From: Streptomyces sp. NBC_00250
GTDB lineage: Bacteria; Actinomycetota; Actinomycetes; Streptomycetales; Streptomycetaceae
DNA: 64,000 bases
Assembly: GCF_036192275.1 (NCBI RefSeq)
Contig: NZ_CP108088.1
Location: 992,001 to 1,056,000, forward strand
Reading direction: 5' to 3'
The notes beneath the pieces were generated by a model. It did not search any database. It was not told the origin of the DNA and saw only the letters and a program-made list of their open reading frames with translations. Made by a program: the position numbers and the translations under genes. Numbering within the stretch: the stretch's first letter is position 1; every line of letters starts with the position of its first letter. Below, in pieces: positions 21,371 through 31,022 of the stretch.

Positions 21371-21825
21371 GATTCCGCGCCCTCGGCCGGCTTGTCGGCC
21401 CGCTTCACCGGAACGGTCCGAACGGACGTGGTCTCCTCGTCGGGCATCGGGATGCGGATGGTGAGGATGCCGTCCGCGTACGACGCCTCGACGTCGTCGG
21501 CGGGGATCGTGCCCGGGAGGCGCACGGTCCTGCGGAACGATCCGTAGCGGAACTCCGAATGCTCCTTGTCCTCCGTGCTCTCGATGTGCTCCGCACTCAC
21601 CGTGATGAGGTTGTCGTCGACGGTGATGCCGATGTCGTCGTCCGGGTCCATCCCCGGCAGCTCGGCCCGCAGCACGTACACGCCGTGACCGCTGGTCACC
21701 TCCACGGGAATGGAGTGAGCAGCCGTCGCGGGTCGCCACCCGGGCAGCCCCGGAAACTCCCGGTTGAACCAGTCGTTGAAGTCGGGGAAGAGGCTGTGCC
21801 TGCGTTCCACCTTGCCTCCGGCCAT
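21367..21825 (-). CDS. Hsp20/alpha-crystallin small heat-shock protein
   Basis: A 152-residue small heat-shock protein. The alpha-crystallin domain spans about residues 38-130 (PVEVTSGHGVYVLRAELPGMDPDDDIGITVDDNLITVSAEHIESTEDKEHSEFRYGSFRRTVRLPGTIPADDVEASYADGILTIRIPMP) with the A-x-x-x-x-G-I-L element and a C-terminal tail. It holds unfolded proteins without using ATP. HspX (Acr) is a hallmark of mycobacterial dormancy. It is the first of four genes (Hsp20, flavodoxin, Rv1733c-like, ATPase). The ATG at 21825 has AGGAG upstream, and palindromes lie 158-197 bp upstream. Confidence 0.92.
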   Translation of the reverse strand: MAGGKVERRHSLFPDFNDWFNREFPGLPGWRPATAAHSIPVEVTSGHGVYVLRAELPGMDPDDDIGITVDDNLITVSAEHIESTEDKEHSEFRYGSFRRTVRLPGTIPADDVEASYADGILTIRIPMPDEETTSVRTVPVKRADKPAEGAES

Positions 21826-21982
21826 TGCTCTGCTCCTCGTGTCGGGGCCCAGGACGGTCGTCGTGGACCCGAGTAGGTGCGGATCAGGCGGCGGATCGGG
21901 TTGCGGAGCCCGGTCCGACTCCGTACCCCACTCTTCCACCCGTGACGTCGCGTGGCGCAGTGCCCAACGGGGCTGAAGGACA

Positions 21983-22021
21983 GGGCCGAACGGGCCTCAC
22001 CAGGAGGGGACCGACCGGCCC
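21983..22021. promoter_or_regulatory. Tandem DosR/OsdR-like box upstream of Hsp20
   Basis: GGGCCGAACGGGCC at 21983-21996 and GGACCGACCGGCCC at 22008-22021 have centres 25 bp apart. A poorer third palindrome, GCCCAACGGGGC, lies at 21962-21973. They sit 137-197 bp before the Hsp20 start and just downstream of the hrp1-like stop, so Hsp20 is the only likely target. Confidence 0.55.
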
Positions 22022-22044
22022 ATGGCGTCACGTCGCTGGTGCTG

Positions 22045-22458
22045 TCAGCAGCAGATCTTCTCGACGAAATGGCCCACCCGTTCCTCCGGCAGGTGACGCG
22101 CCAGGTCCGCCTCACTGATCATGCCGACCAGGCGGTGGTCGTCGATCACGGGCACGCGGCGGACACGGTGGTCCTGCATCGTGCGGAGCACCACTTCGCT
22201 GTCGGCGCCCGCGTCCACGGTCACCGGCTTCCCCTGGGCCAGGTCCCCGGCCGTCATCCGGTGGGGGTCCTTGCCCTTGGCGAGGCACTTCACCACGATG
22301 TCCCGGTCGGTGATGATGCCGTGCAGCCGGTCGTCCGGCCCGCAGATGGGCAGCGCGCCGACATCCAGTTCGCTCATGCGGCGTGCGGCGTCCACGAGGT
22401 TCTCGCTCTCCTGCACGCAGCTCGCACCGGAGTGCATGATCTCCCTTGCGGTCGTCAT
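22045..22458 (-). CDS. hrp1: Hypoxic response protein 1 (Hrp1)-like CBS protein
   Basis: A 137-residue protein consisting of one CBS pair without BON. It aligns closely with M. tuberculosis Rv2626c/Hrp1: MTTAREIMHSGASCVQE ... DVGALPICGPDDRLHGIITDRDIVVKCLAKGKDP ... VRRVPVIDDHRLVGMISEADLARHLPEERVGHFVEKIC. Hrp1 is one of the most strongly DosR-induced proteins and needs no known ligand. I chose ATG 22458 because AAGGAGG lies eight bases before it; GTG 22464 is too close. It follows the PEP synthase gene by 144 bp. Confidence 0.9.
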   Translation of the reverse strand: MTTAREIMHSGASCVQESENLVDAARRMSELDVGALPICGPDDRLHGIITDRDIVVKCLAKGKDPHRMTAGDLAQGKPVTVDAGADSEVVLRTMQDHRVRRVPVIDDHRLVGMISEADLARHLPEERVGHFVEKICC

Positions 22459-22602
22459 GACCACGTCCTCCTTTTCGCCCCCCTGCTCGCGATCCGGTGC
22501 CGATTCGCCGTTGGTTCAGACGATCAGCGTCGGCACCCTGACGGTGTGCACCGGGCGCCAGGGACGCCCCATCGCCCCTTCCTGCGGCAGTTGACGGTTC
22601 GG

Positions 22603-25005
22603 TCACTCCTCCCTTCGTCCGGTACCGGTCTCGCGCGTCGTCTCCGCGCTGGCCACGTGACCTTTGACCGCTGCGAAGCTGTCCGGCGCCACCGAGATCG
22701 AGTCGAGGCCCGCCTCGACCAGGATCGCGGTGAACGCCGGATCGTCGCTCGGCCTCTGCCCGCACAGCCCGACCGGCCGGCCCGCCGCGTGGGCGCGGAC
22801 AGCAAGGGTCTGAATGCTGCGGACGACCGCGGGGTCCCGCTCGTCAAAAACATGGGCGAGGGCCTCGGAGTCGCGGTCGACGCCGAGGGTGAGCTGGGTG
22901 AGGTCGTTGCTGCCGATCGAGAATCCGTCGAAGCGTTCCGCGAACTCTTTGGCCAGGATGATGTTGGCCGGTATCTCCGCCATGACGTAGACCTGCAGCC
23001 CGTTCTCGCCCCGTACCAGTCCCTCGTCCGCCATCACCGCGAGCACCTGATCGGCCTCGCCGAGGGTGCGGCAGAAGGGGATCATGACGACCACGTTCGT
23101 CAGCCCCATCCCCTCGCGCACGCGGCGCAGCGCGCGGCATTCGAGGGCGAAGCCCTCGCGGTAGCCGTCGCTGTAGTACCGGCTCGCGCCACGCCAGCCG
23201 ATCATGGGGTTCGCCTCGTCCGGTTCGAAGGGTCGGCCGCCGAGGAGCTTGGCGTACTCGTTGGTCTTGAAGTCGCTGGTGCGCACGACGACGGGCGTCG
23301 GCCAGCGGGAGGCGGCGATCCGGGCGATGCCGTGGGCAAGCCGGTCGACGAAGTAGTCACCTCGGTCGAGGTAGCCCTCGGTGAGCCGCTCGATGACATG
23401 CCGGTCGTGTGGTTCGAGCCGCTCCGGGTGCAGTAGGGCCATGGGGTGGACCTTCACCTGGTGGGCGACGATGACCTCGAGGCGCGCCAGTCCCACGCCG
23501 TCGGCGGGGAGCCGCCACCAGCGGAACGCGGCTGATGGATCGGCCAGGTTCAGCATCACTCGGGTTCGGGTGGCAGGCAGTTCCGCGAGGTCGGTCTGGG
23601 TCTCCTCGTACGGGAGCAGCCCTTGGTAGACACGTCCGCTCCCTCCCTCGGCGCAGGAGACCGTGACAGAGCGCCCGTCACGCAGGATCCGTGTCCCGTT
23701 TCCGGTTCCGACAACGGCGGGGACTCCGAGTTCGCGGCTGACGATGGCCGCGTGTGAGGTGCGTCCCCCGTGGTCGGTGACGATGGCGGAGGCCCTCTTC
23801 ATGACGGGTTCCCAGTCCGGGTCGGTGACGCCGGTGACGAGGACGCCGCCCTGGGGGAAGCGGTCGAGGTCGACGGGCGCGTCGAGCGCCACGACACGGC
23901 CCTGGCCGATGGCCTCGCCGACGGCGATGCCTTCGACGAGCGGTTCGCCAGGAGTGGCGGTGAGCCGGCGGCGGGTCAGGGTGGTGGTGCGCCGACGCGA
24001 CTGGACCGTCTCGGGGCGGGCCTGGACGATCCAGAGCTCGCCGGTGAGGCCGTCCTTGGCCCATTCGATGTCCATGGGGCAGCCGTAGTGCTCCTCGACG
24101 GCCGCCGCCCAGCCGGCGAGCGTGCGGATCTCCGCGTCGTCGAGGACCCGCTGGTTCCGCTCACCGTCGGGCGTGTCGACCGTGCGGGTCAACCCGGTGT
24201 CCGCGTACACGGCCTTCAGCCGCTTGGCTCCGATCCGCACATCGATGACGGGGTCGAGCTCCGGGTCCTTCATGCTCGGCTTGAACACCGTGTACTCGTC
24301 CGGGTCGACCTGGCCGCTGACGACGGTCTCCCCCAGCCCCCAGGCGGCACTCACCACGATCACGTCCGGGAAGCCGCTCTCCGGGTCGAGGGTGAAGGCG
24401 ACACCGGAGCCGGCCAGATCGGAGCGGACCATGGCCTGGACGCCGATGGACAAGGCGACGGCGAGGTGGTCGAAGCCCATCCGTTCCCGGTAGTCGATCG
24501 CCCGGTCGGTGAACAGAGAGGCGTAGCAGCGGGTGCATGCCTCAAGGAGCGCGTCGGCGCCGCTGACGTTCAGATACGTCTCCTGCTGCCCGGCGAAACT
24601 CGCTTCGGGCAGGTCCTCCGCCGTCGCACTGCTGCGCACCGCCACCTCGGGCGACTCCCGGCCGATCTCCTCGGCCAGCCCCTCGTACGCCGCGAGCACG
24701 GCATCCCGCAGAGGCACGGGCAACGACTCCGCGAGGAAGAGGGACCGGATGGCCGCCCCGACCTCATCGAGTGGGGCGCCCGCGTGCAGTCTCTCGATCT
24801 GTACCTCCACGCGACGGCGGAGGTCTCGGGAACCGAGCAGTTCCTCGTACGCTTCGGCGGTGGTGGCGAATCCCGGAGGTACGCGGATGCCCGCGCCTCC
24901 GAGCCGGGTGGTCATCTCGCCCAGCGAGGCGTTCTTGCCACCCGCTCGGCCGACGTCGTGCCGCCCGAGTTCCGTGAAAGGTACGACGTATCGTATCGGT
25001 CCCAT
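22603..25005 (-). CDS. ppsA: Phosphoenolpyruvate synthase
   Basis: An 800-residue PEP synthase (pyruvate, water dikinase), interconverting pyruvate plus ATP and PEP, AMP and phosphate. The ATP-grasp domain comes first (GGKNASLGEM ... AVRSSATAEDLPEASFAGQQETYLNV ... SGVAFTLDPESGFPDV). The swivelling domain has the phospho-histidine motif GGRTSHAAIVSRELGVPAVVG. The C-terminal PEP/pyruvate barrel shows PMIGWRGASRY, the NVVVMIPFCRT segment, SIGSNDLTQLTLGVDRDS and the active-site cysteine in VGLCGQRPSD. It starts at ATG 25005 behind GGAGG. S. coelicolor also has a dikinase gene in its OsdR cluster. It would link the pyruvate/acetyl-CoA operon to gluconeogenesis. Confidence 0.9.
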   Translation of the reverse strand: MGPIRYVVPFTELGRHDVGRAGGKNASLGEMTTRLGGAGIRVPPGFATTAEAYEELLGSRDLRRRVEVQIERLHAGAPLDEVGAAIRSLFLAESLPVPLRDAVLAAYEGLAEEIGRESPEVAVRSSATAEDLPEASFAGQQETYLNVSGADALLEACTRCYASLFTDRAIDYRERMGFDHLAVALSIGVQAMVRSDLAGSGVAFTLDPESGFPDVIVVSAAWGLGETVVSGQVDPDEYTVFKPSMKDPELDPVIDVRIGAKRLKAVYADTGLTRTVDTPDGERNQRVLDDAEIRTLAGWAAAVEEHYGCPMDIEWAKDGLTGELWIVQARPETVQSRRRTTTLTRRRLTATPGEPLVEGIAVGEAIGQGRVVALDAPVDLDRFPQGGVLVTGVTDPDWEPVMKRASAIVTDHGGRTSHAAIVSRELGVPAVVGTGNGTRILRDGRSVTVSCAEGGSGRVYQGLLPYEETQTDLAELPATRTRVMLNLADPSAAFRWWRLPADGVGLARLEVIVAHQVKVHPMALLHPERLEPHDRHVIERLTEGYLDRGDYFVDRLAHGIARIAASRWPTPVVVRTSDFKTNEYAKLLGGRPFEPDEANPMIGWRGASRYYSDGYREGFALECRALRRVREGMGLTNVVVMIPFCRTLGEADQVLAVMADEGLVRGENGLQVYVMAEIPANIILAKEFAERFDGFSIGSNDLTQLTLGVDRDSEALAHVFDERDPAVVRSIQTLAVRAHAAGRPVGLCGQRPSDDPAFTAILVEAGLDSISVAPDSFAAVKGHVASAETTRETGTGRREE

Positions 25006-25133
25006 GGTCTCCTCCACTGCTCTCGGGCCTCCTCAGTACGGCAGCGGCCGGCCGGCTGGCGTACGCAGGTCGAGGGGGGCGGGCCTGCGGGGATGCTGGG
25101 GCCGGGGGCTGATCAGGATGCGCTGCATGATGC

Positions 25134-26144
25134 TCATCTCTCCGCAGAACCCTCCGACGGACCGGGGGCGTCCTCTCGCCCCACCGTCCCGCGTGGAGGT
25201 GGTCGCGCCCCAGTGCCGAGCGGGGCAGTGGGCCCGGGACGGTCGGTCGTACCGGAACGGGACCGGTCGGCCCATGCCGGGTCGGCGGTCCGGCGCTCGC
25301 GTTGCGGGAGGGGGACAGTGATCAACGGACACGGGGCACGGTGCAGCAGGCCGTGAACCGTCGAACCCAACCGCATGCCGGAGTAGCCGCCACGGCCTCG
25401 GCGACCGACCACCAAAGAGAGGGATTCCTGGGACGCCAGGGCGAGTTGTTCGACCGGGTGCCCCCGCAGGACCTCTTGGGAGATGGCGACATCCGGATAC
25501 CTCTCCGTCCAGCCCGCCACCGACTCGGCGAGCAGCCGACGCCGCTCGGCCAGGCCCCCTTCACCGTCGTCGTGAGCGAGGACGGAACGGGGCCAGACCC
25601 AGACCGCCCGCAGCCGTGCCTCGCGGAGGCTCGCCTCCTCGACGGCGAAGGCGACCGCGGCCTGTGAGGAGGCGCTTCCGTCCACGCCGACGACGACGGT
25701 CGGTGGATGCACGGCGGTGTGCTCAGGTGCGCGGACCACGACGACGGGACAGTCCGCCCGCGCCGTGAGCGGGACGACCACGGAGCTCTCGCTGAACATC
25801 TCGGCCGGCCTGCCGAGACGGCGAGAGCCCACGACGACGAGTGCGGCGTGCTGCGCCATGTCGCGCAACACGGTCGCCGGCACACCGTTCACGCGTTCCG
25901 TCGCGATCCGCAGACCGTCGTGCAGTTCCCGGACGAGGTCCTCCGCGTTGGCGATCGCCGACTCCGCACGGATACACAGGGCGCTCTGGCGGGCGATCGC
26001 GTCGTACCTGAGCCCGTCGTGGGCAGGCGGTACGGCGACGACCAGCCGGAGCACCAGCCCTCTTCGTACGGCCTCGTCGGCGGCCCAGACGAGAGCGGGG
26101 ACCGACTGCTCCCGGGGGTCGACCCCGAGCACCATCTCGTTCAC
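25134..26144 (-). CDS. Universal stress protein with C-terminal extension
   Basis: A 336-residue tandem UspA protein. Domain 1 is MVLGVDPREQSVPALVWAADEA ... GSRRLGRPAEMFSESSVVVPLTARADCPVVVV; domain 2 is VVVGVDGSASSQAAVAFA ... [34 protein letters not shown]. The USP fold should end at about residue 280. The frame then continues for some 55 residues rich in Arg, Pro, Gly and Thr with no recognisable fold, coded by DNA that contains a DosR-like palindrome. The start GTG 26144 overlaps the previous stop as GTGA. The tail may be a read-through of regulatory DNA after loss of an earlier stop. Confidence 0.87.
   Translation of the reverse strand: MNEMVLGVDPREQSVPALVWAADEAVRRGLVLRLVVAVPPAHDGLRYDAIARQSALCIRAESAIANAEDLVRELHDGLRIATERVNGVPATVLRDMAQHAALVVVGSRRLGRPAEMFSESSVVVPLTARADCPVVVVRAPEHTAVHPPTVVVGVDGSASSQAAVAFAVEEASLREARLRAVWVWPRSVLAHDDGEGGLAERRRLLAESVAGWTERYPDVAISQEVLRGHPVEQLALASQESLSLVVGRRGRGGYSGMRLGSTVHGLLHRAPCPLITVPLPQRERRTADPAWADRSRSGTTDRPGPTAPLGTGARPPPRGTVGREDAPGPSEGSAER
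25260..25273. promoter_or_regulatory. DosR/OsdR-like box within the USP 3' end, facing ppsA
   Basis: GGACCGGTCGGCCC at 25260-25273 is a strong copy. A weak partner, GGGACGGTCGGTCG, lies at 25236-25249. Both are inside the USP tail-coding region, 231-268 bp upstream of the ppsA start at 25005. They may drive ppsA separately from the USP pair. Confidence 0.45.
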
Positions 26145-27046
26145 GTCTCCTCGACCCGGGTGGCGAAGGCAGGTGGGACGATCTCCACCGGGCAGTGGGC
26201 GTGGTGGAGCAGGACGTGGGCGACGCGGCCCAGGGACGGGCCGGCGCCCAGGGCGCGGTGTTGTCTTCCCATCACCAGCAGATCGGTGTGGGCACTCGCC
26301 TCCACCAGGATCCCGGGCGTGCTGGTGCCCGTCTCGACGTGATGGCCGACGGTCAGGGTGGGGTAGAACTCCTGCGCGAGGTCGGCGAGCGACTTGATCT
26401 CGTGCACGCGCTGCCGCGCGATCTCGTCGAGGTCGTCCAGCATGGTCGCGACGCTGCCGACATGGGTGAGCACGTTCCAGACGCTCACCAGCCGCAACGC
26501 CGCCTTACGGGCGTCGGCCTCGGCGGCCGCGACAAGCAGCCAGCCCAGATCCGAAGCACCGTGCACGGCCGCTGTCACCGAGCCCGACGCCGGCCGGTCA
26601 CCGGCACCACGGACCACGATCACGGGCACTTCGGCGCGGGCCGCCACGCCCAGACCGACGGATCCGAGCATGAGCGCGGAGAAGCCGCCGAGCCCCCGGC
26701 TGCCCACCACGATCGTGCCTCTGTTCCCGGCGGCCGCCCGGAGACCGGCGACCGGCTCCTGACGGCCCAGCTCCTTCGTGACGGCAAGGTCCGGAAAGAG
26801 GTCACGGACCGCGTTCGCGGTCTCGGTCAGCAGGTCGCGACCCGCTTCGCGTACCGCCTGGATCGTCTCGGCATTGGAGAAGATGGCCCGACGGTCGGTG
26901 TCGGCGGCGTGCACGAGATGCAGGGACCGCCCCCGTCGGTCCGCCTCGTCAGCGGCCCACAGCACGGCCGTGCGCGCGGAGGGGGACCCGTCGACTCCCA
27001 CGACGACGTTGCCGAGCTCCGGTCGGGCGGGGGTCTCGCTGGTCAT
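26141..27046 (-). CDS. Universal stress protein, tandem UspA domains
   Basis: A 301-residue tandem UspA protein. Domain 1 is canonical (VVVGVDGSPSARTAVLWAADEADRRG ... VVGSRGLGGFSALMLGSVGLGVAARAEVPVIVV). Domain 2 ends MGRQHRALGAGPSLGRVAHVLLHHAHCPVEIVP, with the glycine loop changed. It is close to the USP at 6424-7326, including the HADTDR/AIFSNAETI region. The ATG follows GGAGGAGCC. A perfect palindrome lies 92 bp upstream, shared with the divergent USP at 27271. Confidence 0.9.
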   Translation of the reverse strand: MTSETPARPELGNVVVGVDGSPSARTAVLWAADEADRRGRSLHLVHAADTDRRAIFSNAETIQAVREAGRDLLTETANAVRDLFPDLAVTKELGRQEPVAGLRAAAGNRGTIVVGSRGLGGFSALMLGSVGLGVAARAEVPVIVVRGAGDRPASGSVTAAVHGASDLGWLLVAAAEADARKAALRLVSVWNVLTHVGSVATMLDDLDEIARQRVHEIKSLADLAQEFYPTLTVGHHVETGTSTPGILVEASAHTDLLVMGRQHRALGAGPSLGRVAHVLLHHAHCPVEIVPPAFATRVEET

Positions 27047-27137
27047 GGCTCCTCCTCCGGGGTACACCCGAGGCTCGGAAGCGCGTCCCGAGGGGCGACA
27101 TCTCCCACACTGACATCGTGGTGGGACTCCTCGGGAT

Positions 27138-27151
27138 GGGCCGTTCGGCCC
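27138..27151. promoter_or_regulatory. Perfect 14-bp DosR/OsdR-like palindrome between divergent USP genes
   Basis: GGGCCGTTCGGCCC is a perfect inverted repeat, identical to the copy at 48846-48859. It lies 92 bp from the leftward start at 27046 and 120 bp from the rightward start at 27271, and no second strong copy is nearby. Confidence 0.62.
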
Positions 27152-27270
27152 CGATCGAGGCCTGCCCGGCCCTGCTGCCGGAAGCGACGGGGCACCAACC
27201 TGAAAGGTGAGATGTCCTGTCCGATCCGGAGTCGGGGCGGGGCGGAGAGGCTCGACGAGGGAGGCACGCC

Positions 27271-28134
27271 ATGACAGCCCAGGTCACCGTAGGTCTGGAC
27301 GGCTCTGCTGAAAGCCTCGCCGCCGCCCGTTGGGCCGCGACGCAAGCGGTGCTGCGCGAAGTGCCCCTCAGGCTGGTGCACGTGGAGGAATGGCCGAGCA
27401 TGCCGGAAGTACCCATGGCGTACGCCCGCACACTCGCCCACGGCGAGCAGACCGAGAGGTTGATGCGAGAGGAGACGAATCGAGCGCGGAAGAACCATCC
27501 CGGCCTCGAGGTCATCACGGAGCATGCGCATGGCCGGGCAGCCGAGGAACTGACGGCCGCCGCGAACGAGGCGGATCTGACGGTCCTCGGTTCACGCGGA
27601 CTCGGCGGCGTCCGCGGCTTCACCGTCGGCTCGGTCTCCCTTGCCGTCGTCGGCGCGGCCCGACAGCCGGTCGTCCTCGTACGCGCGACGGACGACCGGG
27701 AAGCTCCCGAAGGCGGCATCGTGGTGGGCGTCGACATCCACCACCCGTGCGAAGCCCTGCTCGCATTCTCCTTCTCCGAAGCCGCCCGGAAAGGCACGCC
27801 GCTGCGGTTCCTCCACAGCTGGACGCTTCCCGCCTCGTACGGCTACGCGGCCATCGTGGACCCGGGGATCGGCGAGGAGCTCGGCAGCCATCTCCTCGAG
27901 GGGCTGGACGCTCCGCTGGAGCCGTGGCGGAAGCGTTACGCGGGGGTGGAAGTGGAGGCCAAGTCGGTGGTGGGCTCGCCCGCGTACCAGCTGGTCGAGG
28001 CGTCACAGACCGCGCAACTGGTCATCGTGGGACGCCGGAGTCGGAGCGTCCCCCTCGGCCCGCATCTGGGCCATGTCGCTCACGCGGTCATCCACCACAG
28101 CCCCGCGCCGGTCGCCGTCGTCCCCTTGACGTGA
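27271..28134 (+). CDS. Universal stress protein, tandem UspA domains
   Basis: A 287-residue tandem UspA protein. Domain 1: VTVGLDGSAESLAAARWAATQAVLREVPLRLVHVEEW ... VLGSRGLGGVRGFTVGSVSLAVVGAARQPVVLVRA. Domain 2: IVVGVDIHHPCEALLAFSFSEAARKG ... VGRRSRSVPLGPHLGHVAHAVIHHSPAPVAVVP. It belongs to a different subgroup from the leftward USPs (QPVVLVRA and HHSPAPVAVVP endings) and resembles the USP at 41781. It is expressed alone; the copper ATPase gene converges on its 3' end. Confidence 0.9.
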   Translation: MTAQVTVGLDGSAESLAAARWAATQAVLREVPLRLVHVEEWPSMPEVPMAYARTLAHGEQTERLMREETNRARKNHPGLEVITEHAHGRAAEELTAAANEADLTVLGSRGLGGVRGFTVGSVSLAVVGAARQPVVLVRATDDREAPEGGIVVGVDIHHPCEALLAFSFSEAARKGTPLRFLHSWTLPASYGYAAIVDPGIGEELGSHLLEGLDAPLEPWRKRYAGVEVEAKSVVGSPAYQLVEASQTAQLVIVGRRSRSVPLGPHLGHVAHAVIHHSPAPVAVVPLT

Positions 28135-28194
28135 GCGGATGGTGGCCACTCGGCCTTGGACTGCGCACGGGTGGACACCGTCTCGCTCGACGCT

Positions 28195-30909
28195 CTACAG
28201 ATGGCGGCGGCTGATGGAAGGCGTGTAACGGTCGGGAGCGGCATCGTAGGCGGTGGCGCACTGAGTGGAGCAAAAGTGCAGTGGGCCTGCGGGGCCGTCC
28301 CGATGTTCGGGTGCGGTCGTGGGGTCGACTTCCATGCCGCACACGGGGTCGACGGTCATCTCGCGTCCGTCCGGGCCGACCCTGGGCCGCGTGGTGTCGG
28401 TGGCGGTCTCGACTTCGGGGCGCGTCGGTGCGTCGCCCCCTACCGGCAGCGGTGCGGGGTGCCAGCGGCGCAGGCGGGAGGCGTTGGTGACGACGGACAG
28501 GGATGACAGGGCCATGGCGGCCGCGGCGATGATCGGGCTCAGGCGGATGCCCCACAGGGGGTAGAGGGCGCCGGCGGCGAGAGGGATGCCGACGGCGTTG
28601 TAGACGAGGGCGAAGAACAGGTTCTGCTTGATGTTGCGCATGGTCGCCTTCGAGAGGCGGATGGCGGTGACGACTCCGGCGAGGGAGCCGGAGATGAGGG
28701 TGATGTCGGCGGATTCGATGGCGACGTCGGTGCCGGTGCCGATGGCGAGTCCGACGTCGGATTGGGCGAGAGCAGGGGCGTCGTTGATGCCGTCGCCGAC
28801 CATGGCGACGGTCCGGCCCTCGGCCTGGAGTCGGCGGATCTCATCGGTCTTGTGCTCGGGCAGTACCTCGGCCAGGACCCGGGGAATGCCGACCTGAGCG
28901 GCGATGGCGGCGGCGGTGCGGGCGTTGTCGCCGGTGAGCATGACGACCTCGGCGTCCAGCTGTCGCAAGGCCGCGATGGCCTGGGCGGAGTCGTTCTTGA
29001 CGGTGTCGGCGACGGCGAGCACCCCTGCGGGGTGGCCGTCGACCGCGGCGAGGACGGGTGTCTTGCCCTCGGCCGCGAGGCTCGCGGCGACGGCGTCGAG
29101 AGGGGAGGTGTCGACGCCGGTGTCGTGGAGGAGGCGGGTGGTGCCGACCATGATGGTGTGGCCGTCGGCCCTGGCGTGGACGCCCTTGCCGGTGACGGAG
29201 TCGAAGCCGGTCGCGGTCGGCGGCTGAAGGCCACGGTCGCGGGCGCCGGAGACGATGGCCTGGGCAAGGGGATGCTCGCTGTCGGCCTCGGCGGCGGCGA
29301 CCAGCCGCAGCAGCTCGGCTTCGTCGACTCCCGCGGCGGGGCGGATGTCGGTGAGGACCGGCTTGCCGATGGTGACCGTGCCAGTCTTGTCGAGCACGAC
29401 GGTGTCGAGTTTGTGGGCGGTCTCCAGGGCTTCGGCGGAGCGGATGAGGATGCCCGCCTGCGCGCCCTTGCCGGTGCCGACCATGACCGAGAGCGGGGTG
29501 GCCAGGCCAAGGGCGCAAGGACAGGCGATGATCAGGACGGCGACGGCGGAGACCAGGGCCAGGGTGAGCGCCGGTGCGGGTCCGATCGTGTACCAGAGAG
29601 CGAACGTCGCGATCGCGATGGCGATGACCGCCGGGACGAAGTAGGCGGAGATCGCGTCGGCAAGACGCTGGATCGGCGCCTTGGACGCCTGGGCCTGCTG
29701 CACCAACCGGATGATCTGCGCGAGCGTGGTGTCCGCGCCAACCTTGGCCGCGCGCACCCGCAAGGAACCGGTGGTGTTGACGGTGGCACCGATGACACCG
29801 TCGCCCGCGTGCTTCGTGACCGGCATCGGCTCGCCCGTCACCATCGACTCATCCACGGCGGACGAGCCCGACAGGACGTCGGCGTCGACGGGAATCTTCT
29901 CCCCGGGGCGGATGACGACCTCGTCCCCGACGACTACCTCTTCGACGGGTATCTCGGTCTCAGTGCCGTCCCGCAGGACGCGCGCGGTGCGGGCCTGCAG
30001 GCCGATCAGAGCGCGGATGGCCTCGCCCGTGCCGGCCTTGGCCCGGGCCTCCAGAAGACGGCCCAGCATTATCAGGGTCAGGATGACGCCGACCGCTTCG
30101 AAGTACACCTCCCGCACGTCCTCGGGGAGCAGCCCCGGAGCGAGGGTGACGAGCAGGCTGAATCCGAAGGCGGCGCTCGTGCCCAGGGTGATCAGGGAGT
30201 TCATGTCCGCCGACCGGTGGCGCAGGGCCAGCCAGCCGGTGGAGTGCACGGGCCAGCCGGTGTAGAGCATCACCGGCGTGATCAGTGCGAGCTGGAACCA
30301 GTGGTTCAGCATCCAGCCGGGCACCCAGTCGGCGCCGAACAGCTCGTGCGCCATGACAGCGAAGAGGACCGGTGCGGTGAGTACTGCGCCCACGACGACG
30401 CGGCGGGTCAGGTCCTTGATTTCCTCCTGGCGCTCGGCGATGTCGGCCGCCTCCGCGTCCTCGGCCGACGTCTCCCCCGCACTCGGCGCCGCTTCTCCGC
30501 CTGACACCGTGCCCGGTTCCGGTGCTCCGCCGTCGGCGGGTTCGACGACGAGGGTCCCGTGGATCATGTTCATGCCGCAGGCGAACCCGTAGGTGCCGGG
30601 CCGGTCAGGGCTCAGCCGCACGGTCGTGCGGGTGTGGGCGGGCAGGCCGGCCCCGACCCTGAGATCGGGGAAGACGACGCGGGAAGTGCATTCGCCGGCC
30701 TCCTGCCGGTCGAAGACGAGCTCGACCGGTGTGCCCTGGCGGACCTTGATCAGGTTCGGGCTGTAGCCGCCCCGCACGGTCACGTCGACCCGCTGCACCC
30801 CGTCCTCCACGCGAACCGTGCCGGCCTTGCGCGGGCCGAAGAAATACCGGCCCAGCACGGCGATGAGGCCGACGGCAACCACGACGACGATCACATCCGC
30901 GACAGACAT
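28195..30909 (-). CDS. copA: Copper P1B-type ATPase fused to cupredoxin and YHS domains
   Basis: A 904-residue copper exporter of unusual build. One N-terminal helix (3-23) precedes a cupredoxin-like domain (about 35-123) with candidate ligands C74, C111, M113 and H117 ([21 protein letters not shown]). The P1B core has TGEP (358-361), the metal motif CPC at 463-465, DKTGT (D507), the HP motif (SEHPLA) and [10 protein letters not shown]. The C-terminus carries a YHS metal-binding domain ([11 protein letters not shown] ... [19 protein letters not shown]). The usual N-terminal CxxC heavy-metal domains are absent. It faces a DUF305 lipoprotein gene across a region with two DosR-like boxes, a 40-bp palindrome and a possible CsoR site. 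Confidence 0.9.
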   Translation of the reverse strand: MSVADVIVVVVAVGLIAVLGRYFFGPRKAGTVRVEDGVQRVDVTVRGGYSPNLIKVRQGTPVELVFDRQEAGECTSRVVFPDLRVGAGLPAHTRTTVRLSPDRPGTYGFACGMNMIHGTLVVEPADGGAPEPGTVSGGEAAPSAGETSAEDAEAADIAERQEEIKDLTRRVVVGAVLTAPVLFAVMAHELFGADWVPGWMLNHWFQLALITPVMLYTGWPVHSTGWLALRHRSADMNSLITLGTSAAFGFSLLVTLAPGLLPEDVREVYFEAVGVILTLIMLGRLLEARAKAGTGEAIRALIGLQARTARVLRDGTETEIPVEEVVVGDEVVIRPGEKIPVDADVLSGSSAVDESMVTGEPMPVTKHAGDGVIGATVNTTGSLRVRAAKVGADTTLAQIIRLVQQAQASKAPIQRLADAISAYFVPAVIAIAIATFALWYTIGPAPALTLALVSAVAVLIIACPCALGLATPLSVMVGTGKGAQAGILIRSAEALETAHKLDTVVLDKTGTVTIGKPVLTDIRPAAGVDEAELLRLVAAAEADSEHPLAQAIVSGARDRGLQPPTATGFDSVTGKGVHARADGHTIMVGTTRLLHDTGVDTSPLDAVAASLAAEGKTPVLAAVDGHPAGVLAVADTVKNDSAQAIAALRQLDAEVVMLTGDNARTAAAIAAQVGIPRVLAEVLPEHKTDEIRRLQAEGRTVAMVGDGINDAPALAQSDVGLAIGTGTDVAIESADITLISGSLAGVVTAIRLSKATMRNIKQNLFFALVYNAVGIPLAAGALYPLWGIRLSPIIAAAAMALSSLSVVTNASRLRRWHPAPLPVGGDAPTRPEVETATDTTRPRVGPDGREMTVDPVCGMEVDPTTAPEHRDGPAGPLHFCSTQCATAYDAAPDRYTPSISRRHL

Positions 30910-30984
30910 GGCACTCGCCTCTCCTCGCACACCGGTTGTTCCAGCCTCCCGCGCCGCATCCACGTCGGCCACCTCGGCCGGGCA

Positions 30985-31022
30985 GGGCCTGACCGGCCCC
31001 GCAGAACGGACCCGTTCGGCCC
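30985..31022. promoter_or_regulatory. Two DosR/OsdR-like boxes upstream of copA
   Basis: GGGCC-TGACC-GGCCC at 30985-30999 has perfect arms but a five-base spacer. GACCCGTTCGGCCC at 31009-31022 follows with centres about 23 bp apart. They lie 76-113 bp before the copA start at 30909. Confidence 0.55.

Noticed and set aside
22592..22605. TGACGGTTCGGTCA upstream of the hrp1-like gene as a regulator box
   Set aside because: It matches about 9 of 14 positions and overlaps the ppsA stop; hrp1 may be transcribed from upstream instead.
25081..25103. GGGCC half-sites just upstream of ppsA
   Set aside because: The right halves are not conserved and the area is simply G-rich.
28143..28156. TGGCCACTCGGCCT, a further DosR-like palindrome
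   Set aside because: It matches only 10 of 14 positions and lies between two convergent 3' ends, with no start codon in range.
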